Shown here piece after piece: positions 6,507 through 9,153 of a stretch of DNA of 9,153 nucleotides; positions within the stretch are counted from its first letter, which is position 1; each line of letters opens with the position of its first letter. The notes beneath the pieces are model-generated. The model ran no database searches. It was given only the letters and a program-made list of their open reading frames with translations, and was not told the origin of the DNA. This DNA is from JAIRQK01 sp047974135 (lineage in GTDB: Bacteria; Campylobacterota; Campylobacteria; Campylobacterales; Campylobacteraceae): contig JBKECC010000108.1 in NCBI GenBank assembly GCA_047974135.1, positions 1 through 9,153 on the forward strand, in the 5' to 3' direction. Position numbers and translations under genes: made by a program.

Positions 6507-6851
6507 ATGAAAAAACCAATACAATTGCTTGTGTCTATATTGCTTCTTTTGGGCGTATTGAACACTGCAAGTATGGCTGATGTTGATGAAATTGGTCAAA
6601 AATACTACATTATATTTATGAGAGACCATACAGGAATGAAAGGTTCATCATTTACAAAATTGCAAACTCAACTCGAGTGGAAAGAGTTGTTTGATAATGA
6701 TGGTGAACAATTTATCGAAGTATATAGTAAAAAATTTCCAGGATTAAAAGAGTTTTTAATTAGTGAAGATTTTCAAAAATATAGAATTGATATCAGGAAT
6801 TTTTTTATAGAATTTGCTAAAGATGCCATGGGGGTTGCTGCTGGTTGTTAG
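6507..6851 (+). CDS. Small exported protein of unknown function, probably a Campylobacterota family
   Basis: The product is 114 aa with a Sec signal peptide (residues 1-24, ending NTASMA before DVDE). The mature part of about 90 residues is charged and aromatic and has no CXXCH or other metal motif. Visible features are GQKYY near its start, QLEWKELFDN in the middle, an FFIEFAKDA segment, and a single cysteine as the last residue (GVAAGC). From memory this layout (G-x-K, R-x-x-TG, TQ-x-EW, FA.. then a terminal Cys) recurs in small periplasmic proteins found near cytochromes in Campylobacterota. That link is tentative. I chose ATG 6507 because GAAAGGG lies 6 nt upstream; a GTG at 6492 in frame would place its codons over the Shine-Dalgarno. 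Position after the rhodanese gene suggests a periplasmic accessory to the reductase, without proof. Confidence 0.75.
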   Translation: MKKPIQLLVSILLLLGVLNTASMADVDEIGQKYYIIFMRDHTGMKGSSFTKLQTQLEWKELFDNDGEQFIEVYSKKFPGLKEFLISEDFQKYRIDIRNFFIEFAKDAMGVAAGC

Positions 6852-6853
6852 GT

Positions 6854-6877
6854 TAAAGAAGATTCTTTACATGTAAA
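6854..6877 (+). promoter_or_regulatory. Small hairpin and 12-bp palindrome after the last operon gene
   Basis: TAAAGA (6854-6859) can pair with TCTTTA (6864-6869). The second arm overlaps a perfect palindrome TTTACATGTAAA (6866-6877). The hairpin is too weak and lacks a T-run for a confident terminator. The palindrome could be an operator for the downstream two-component genes, since it lies about 68 bases before their candidate -10 element. A related TTACATGTAA occurs inside the chaperone gene near 4555, so chance is a serious alternative. Confidence 0.3.
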
Positions 6878-6923
6878 AATTTTAAAAACCATAAATCAAA
6901 ATAAAATCTTTAAAATAAAAAGT

Positions 6924-6959
6924 AGCTTCTAAAATTTAAAATAGTATAATTTTGAAGCT
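6924..6959 (+). terminator. Bulged stem-loop, possible operon terminator or operator
   Basis: AGCTTC (6924-6929) and AAAATT (6931-6936), separated by a single bulged T, pair with AATTTT (6948-6953) and GAAGCT (6954-6959) around an 11-nt loop. It is followed by TTATTTTG, a moderate T-run. It could be the end of the reductase operon. However, the loop and right arm contain the TATAAT at 6945-6950, so the same bases may act as a promoter with flanking inverted repeats. Confidence 0.5.
6945..6950 (+). promoter_or_regulatory. Candidate -10 element of the two-component operon (TATAAT)
   Basis: A perfect TATAAT lies 52 nt before the response regulator start codon at 7003. There is no recognisable -35 hexamer at 17-18 bp, which is usual for Campylobacterota. 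Transcription would start near 6957 and give a leader of roughly 46 nt. The gap of 151 bases after the preceding gene supports a separate promoter here. Confidence 0.5.
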
Positions 6960-7002
6960 TTATTTTGTGATATTGCTTATTTTGCTTTAGTTTGGATAGG
7001 TT

Positions 7003-7677
7003 ATGTTATTAGAAAATATCAAAATATTATACGCAGAAGATGAGGGTTTCGTACGAGATAATATGGTTGAGCTACTTGGATTCTTCTATGCACATGTCAT
7101 TCACGCGAAAGATGGCAAAGAAGCGTACTCGCTTTATCAAAAAGAAAAACCAGATATCATAATAGCCGACATTGAAATGCCTGAAATGAATGGTTTAGAA
7201 TTAGCAGAGAAAATTCGTCAACAAGATAAAAAAGTACAAATCATCATCACCACAGCTTATACTAACACAGAGTATTTGTTGAAAGCGGTGGAATTAAATA
7301 TCGCAAAATATCTTGTCAAACCTATCTTTTTACCAGATATAGAAAAAGCACTTGGTATTTGCATGGAAGGCATTATGAGGTTTAACAATCCAAGAAGATA
7401 TTTTAATGAAAAAGATTATTATGATACAAAAACAAAGCAGTTGATTGTGGATGGCAAAGAGGCGTATTTGGATTATCATGAAAAAAAATTTTTTGAACTC
7501 CTGATTAAAACCCCAGGTCGTGTTGTCTCTTATAACGAGCTTGAAAATGAGATTTGGCAATATGGAATGAGTGTAGCATCTGTGAGATCTCTTGTCTTTA
7601 ATCTTCGCTGTAAACTTCCTGATGGTATCATTAAAAATATTCCCAAAACAGGATATAAGGTTGTTATAAAAGAGTAA
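7003..7677 (+). CDS. OmpR/PhoB-type response regulator
   Basis: The product is 224 aa. An N-terminal receiver (about 5-118) carries the acidic pair E12-D13, the phosphoacceptor D56 in IIIADIEMPEMNG, T84 and the conserved lysine K106 in YLVKP. A C-terminal winged-helix Trans_reg_C domain (about 135-222) contains the recognition-helix pattern SVRSLVFNLRCKL and the closing wing KTGYKV. This is a DNA-binding transcription regulator activated by phosphorylation. The partner is the kinase that starts 2 nt downstream. Its position beside the reductase operon suggests that operon as a target, which is an inference. The ribosome binding site is weak: GGATAGG ends only 2 nt before ATG, so only its first GGA is well spaced. 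Confidence 0.95.
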   Translation: MLLENIKILYAEDEGFVRDNMVELLGFFYAHVIHAKDGKEAYSLYQKEKPDIIIADIEMPEMNGLELAEKIRQQDKKVQIIITTAYTNTEYLLKAVELNIAKYLVKPIFLPDIEKALGICMEGIMRFNNPRRYFNEKDYYDTKTKQLIVDGKEAYLDYHEKKFFELLIKTPGRVVSYNELENEIWQYGMSVASVRSLVFNLRCKLPDGIIKNIPKTGYKVVIKE

Positions 7678-7679
7678 AT

Positions 7680-9153
7680 GTGCAAAATTTTTTATTAGTA
7701 TTTTTACTTTTTTTTACTACCAATATTTTTGCATTAGATATAACTCCAAAAGAAGTTTCAGTTTATAAACAGATAGATATGACTTATAATTTAAAAAATA
7801 TCGATGATGCATTGTCTAATCCTGAAAAGTTTGAAACAGTAAAAGCTTTTACAAGAATTTTAAGAAGAGCAAAAAGTAATAATGACTTATGGCTTAAAAT
7901 CCCTCTTGTAAACGACAGTGATAGAAATATATATAAAGTTTGGGTAACAAGATGGGAGAGAGCATCCTTTGATCTTTTCCTAGTAGATGATGAAGGTATT
8001 AAAATTTATGAAAAGATAGATTTTTCAGATGATTTTTTAAAGCAATCATCAACTCTTTTTATACCAGCCCATAGTAAAAAAACTTTATATATACATGTAA
8101 AGACCAAAAAAGCATTAGATCAATTTAACTATATTTATTTTATAGATGCGCCCGATGTTAAAAAGTTTATAATAGATACAGACAAGTATTATCATCATGG
8201 GCTTTTCTTTGGCATACTACTTGCTATGACTATTTATAGTTTTTTTACTTATTTTGCTACAAACTCAAAAGAGTTCCTTTTTTTAGGTTTTTATCAAACT
8301 TGGGTTTTAATAGCAACATCTCATGCTTGGCAATATTTTTATGAGTTACTAGAAAACTTTCAAAATATTGCTCATATTCTTCTTACATATCTATATACTT
8401 ATGGAATTGCATTTTTTTATATATTATTCACAAAAGCATTTTTCAACACAAAAGAGAAAATGCCAAAATTTAACACTTTTCTCAATATCTCTCTTATAAT
8501 ATTAATCCCGTTGGATTTATGGAATGGCCCAATAGATTTTGGTGGTTTTGTTAGCGTCGTATTTATCATAGTTGGTTTTTATTCTGCATACAAAGGCAAC
8601 GTTGCTGCATTTTTTTATGCTTTTGGTTTTTTAGGCTTTGAGATTTATTATTTGGCTATAAATATTTCAAGAATATTTGACTGGAACATCTACTATGAAT
8701 TTACAAATGCAAGGCAAATCTTTGCTTGTATAGAATCTTTTGTTTTTAGTATAGCTATTTATATCAAAATGAAAAGCATAGTAAAAGAAAAAAATTTAGC
8801 ACAAGAATCTTCTTTGAGGTATGAAAAATTGATGTTGGAGCAGTCAAGATTTGCAGCACTTGGAGAGATGATAGCTTCTATCGCTCACCAATGGAGACAA
8901 CCGTTAAACCATCTTAATCTTATCATCAATAATTTAAGAATGGCACAAAGAGGTAAAAAACTTAATGATGAGTATTTAGAGAGTAAAACCTTGGAAGCAG
9001 AACAACAATTACAATACATGTCAACCACTATTGAGGATTTTAGTACATTTTTTGCTCAAAAAGGAAAACAAGAAGAGTTTAGTTTAAAAGAAGTTTGTGA
9101 GTACGCAATAAAACTCGTTGAAAGTAGATCTAAAAAACAAAGAGTTACCATAA
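7680..9153 (+). CDS. 7TM-DISM sensor histidine kinase, GTG start, C-terminal part beyond the window (partial)
   Basis: The frame opens with GTG 7680 and continues without a stop to the last base, giving 491 codons here. Residues 1-18 form a signal peptide ending NIFA. Residues about 25-160 look like the periplasmic 7TMR-DISM extracellular domain 2, a predicted ligand-binding beta-sandwich. Residues about 173-364 contain seven hydrophobic segments. A linker leads to the dimerisation domain with the H-box LGEMIASIAHQWRQPLNH, where H403 is the phosphorylated histidine. The ATPase domain lies beyond the window. The start overlaps an ATG at 7678 whose own frame stops after six codons. The gene follows the response regulator by 2 nt with AAAAGAG upstream, so the two are translationally linked. 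A periplasmic sensor fits detection of the reductase substrate, but the ligand is unknown. Confidence 0.92.
   Translation, partial: MQNFLLVFLLFFTTNIFALDITPKEVSVYKQIDMTYNLKNIDDALSNPEKFETVKAFTRILRRAKSNNDLWLKIPLVNDSDRNIYKVWVTRWERASFDLFLVDDEGIKIYEKIDFSDDFLKQSSTLFIPAHSKKTLYIHVKTKKALDQFNYIYFIDAPDVKKFIIDTDKYYHHGLFFGILLAMTIYSFFTYFATNSKEFLFLGFYQTWVLIATSHAWQYFYELLENFQNIAHILLTYLYTYGIAFFYILFTKAFFNTKEKMPKFNTFLNISLIILIPLDLWNGPIDFGGFVSVVFIIVGFYSAYKGNVAAFFYAFGFLGFEIYYLAINISRIFDWNIYYEFTNARQIFACIESFVFSIAIYIKMKSIVKEKNLAQESSLRYEKLMLEQSRFAALGEMIASIAHQWRQPLNHLNLIINNLRMAQRGKKLNDEYLESKTLEAEQQLQYMSTTIEDFSTFFAQKGKQEEFSLKEVCEYAIKLVESRSKKQRVTI

Noticed and set aside
7708..7715. Run of eight T residues early in the sensor kinase as a phase-variation tract
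   Set aside because: The frame is intact, the run encodes ordinary hydrophobic signal-peptide residues, and runs of T this long are common in DNA of this composition; Campylobacterota phase variation mostly uses G/C tracts.

Overview
The window looks like a chromosomal segment of a Campylobacterota (epsilonproteobacterial) anaerobe or microaerophile. The evidence is the low G+C content, the AT-rich spacers, a sensor kinase of the 7TM-DISM type whose H-box reads AHQWRQPL (common in Sulfurimonas, Arcobacter and Sulfurospirillum-like genomes), and a small periplasmic protein resembling one I associate with this phylum. This assignment rests on pattern recognition, not on a database search.

Layout: (i) bases 1-118 are the 3' end of a histidine kinase-like gene. 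(ii) Bases 119-541 are a very AT-rich non-coding region with a good FNR/CRP-type inverted repeat and a strong Shine-Dalgarno just before the main operon. (iii) Bases 542-6851 hold six same-strand genes: a Tat-exported molybdopterin oxidoreductase (914 aa), a four-cluster ferredoxin subunit, a TorD/DmsD-type chaperone, a tetraheme NapC/NrfH-type quinol dehydrogenase, a predicted lipoprotein with three rhodanese-like domains, and a small exported protein. (iv) Bases 7003-9153 hold an OmpR-type response regulator followed 2 nt later by a 7TM-DISM sensor histidine kinase that starts with GTG and runs off the window.

Working model (inference): menaquinol is oxidised at the membrane by the NapC-type cytochrome. 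Electrons pass through the FeS subunit to the periplasmic Mo/W-bisPGD catalytic subunit, which reduces a terminal acceptor. No NrfD/PsrC-type membrane subunit is encoded in the window, so the NapC-type cytochrome takes that role, as CymA does for the arsenate reductase ArrAB of Shewanella. The rhodanese lipoprotein points to a sulfur (or selenium) compound as substrate or product, for example polysulfide, thiosulfate, tetrathionate or selenate, but the sequence alone does not fix the substrate.

Regulatory structure is unusually rich in hairpins. A textbook intrinsic terminator lies between the FeS and chaperone genes. Two further strong stem-loops fill the next spacers, and a bulged stem-loop encloses a perfect TATAAT upstream of the two-component genes. 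The locus is thus bracketed by sensor-kinase genes, and at least the downstream pair is a plausible regulator of the reductase operon.
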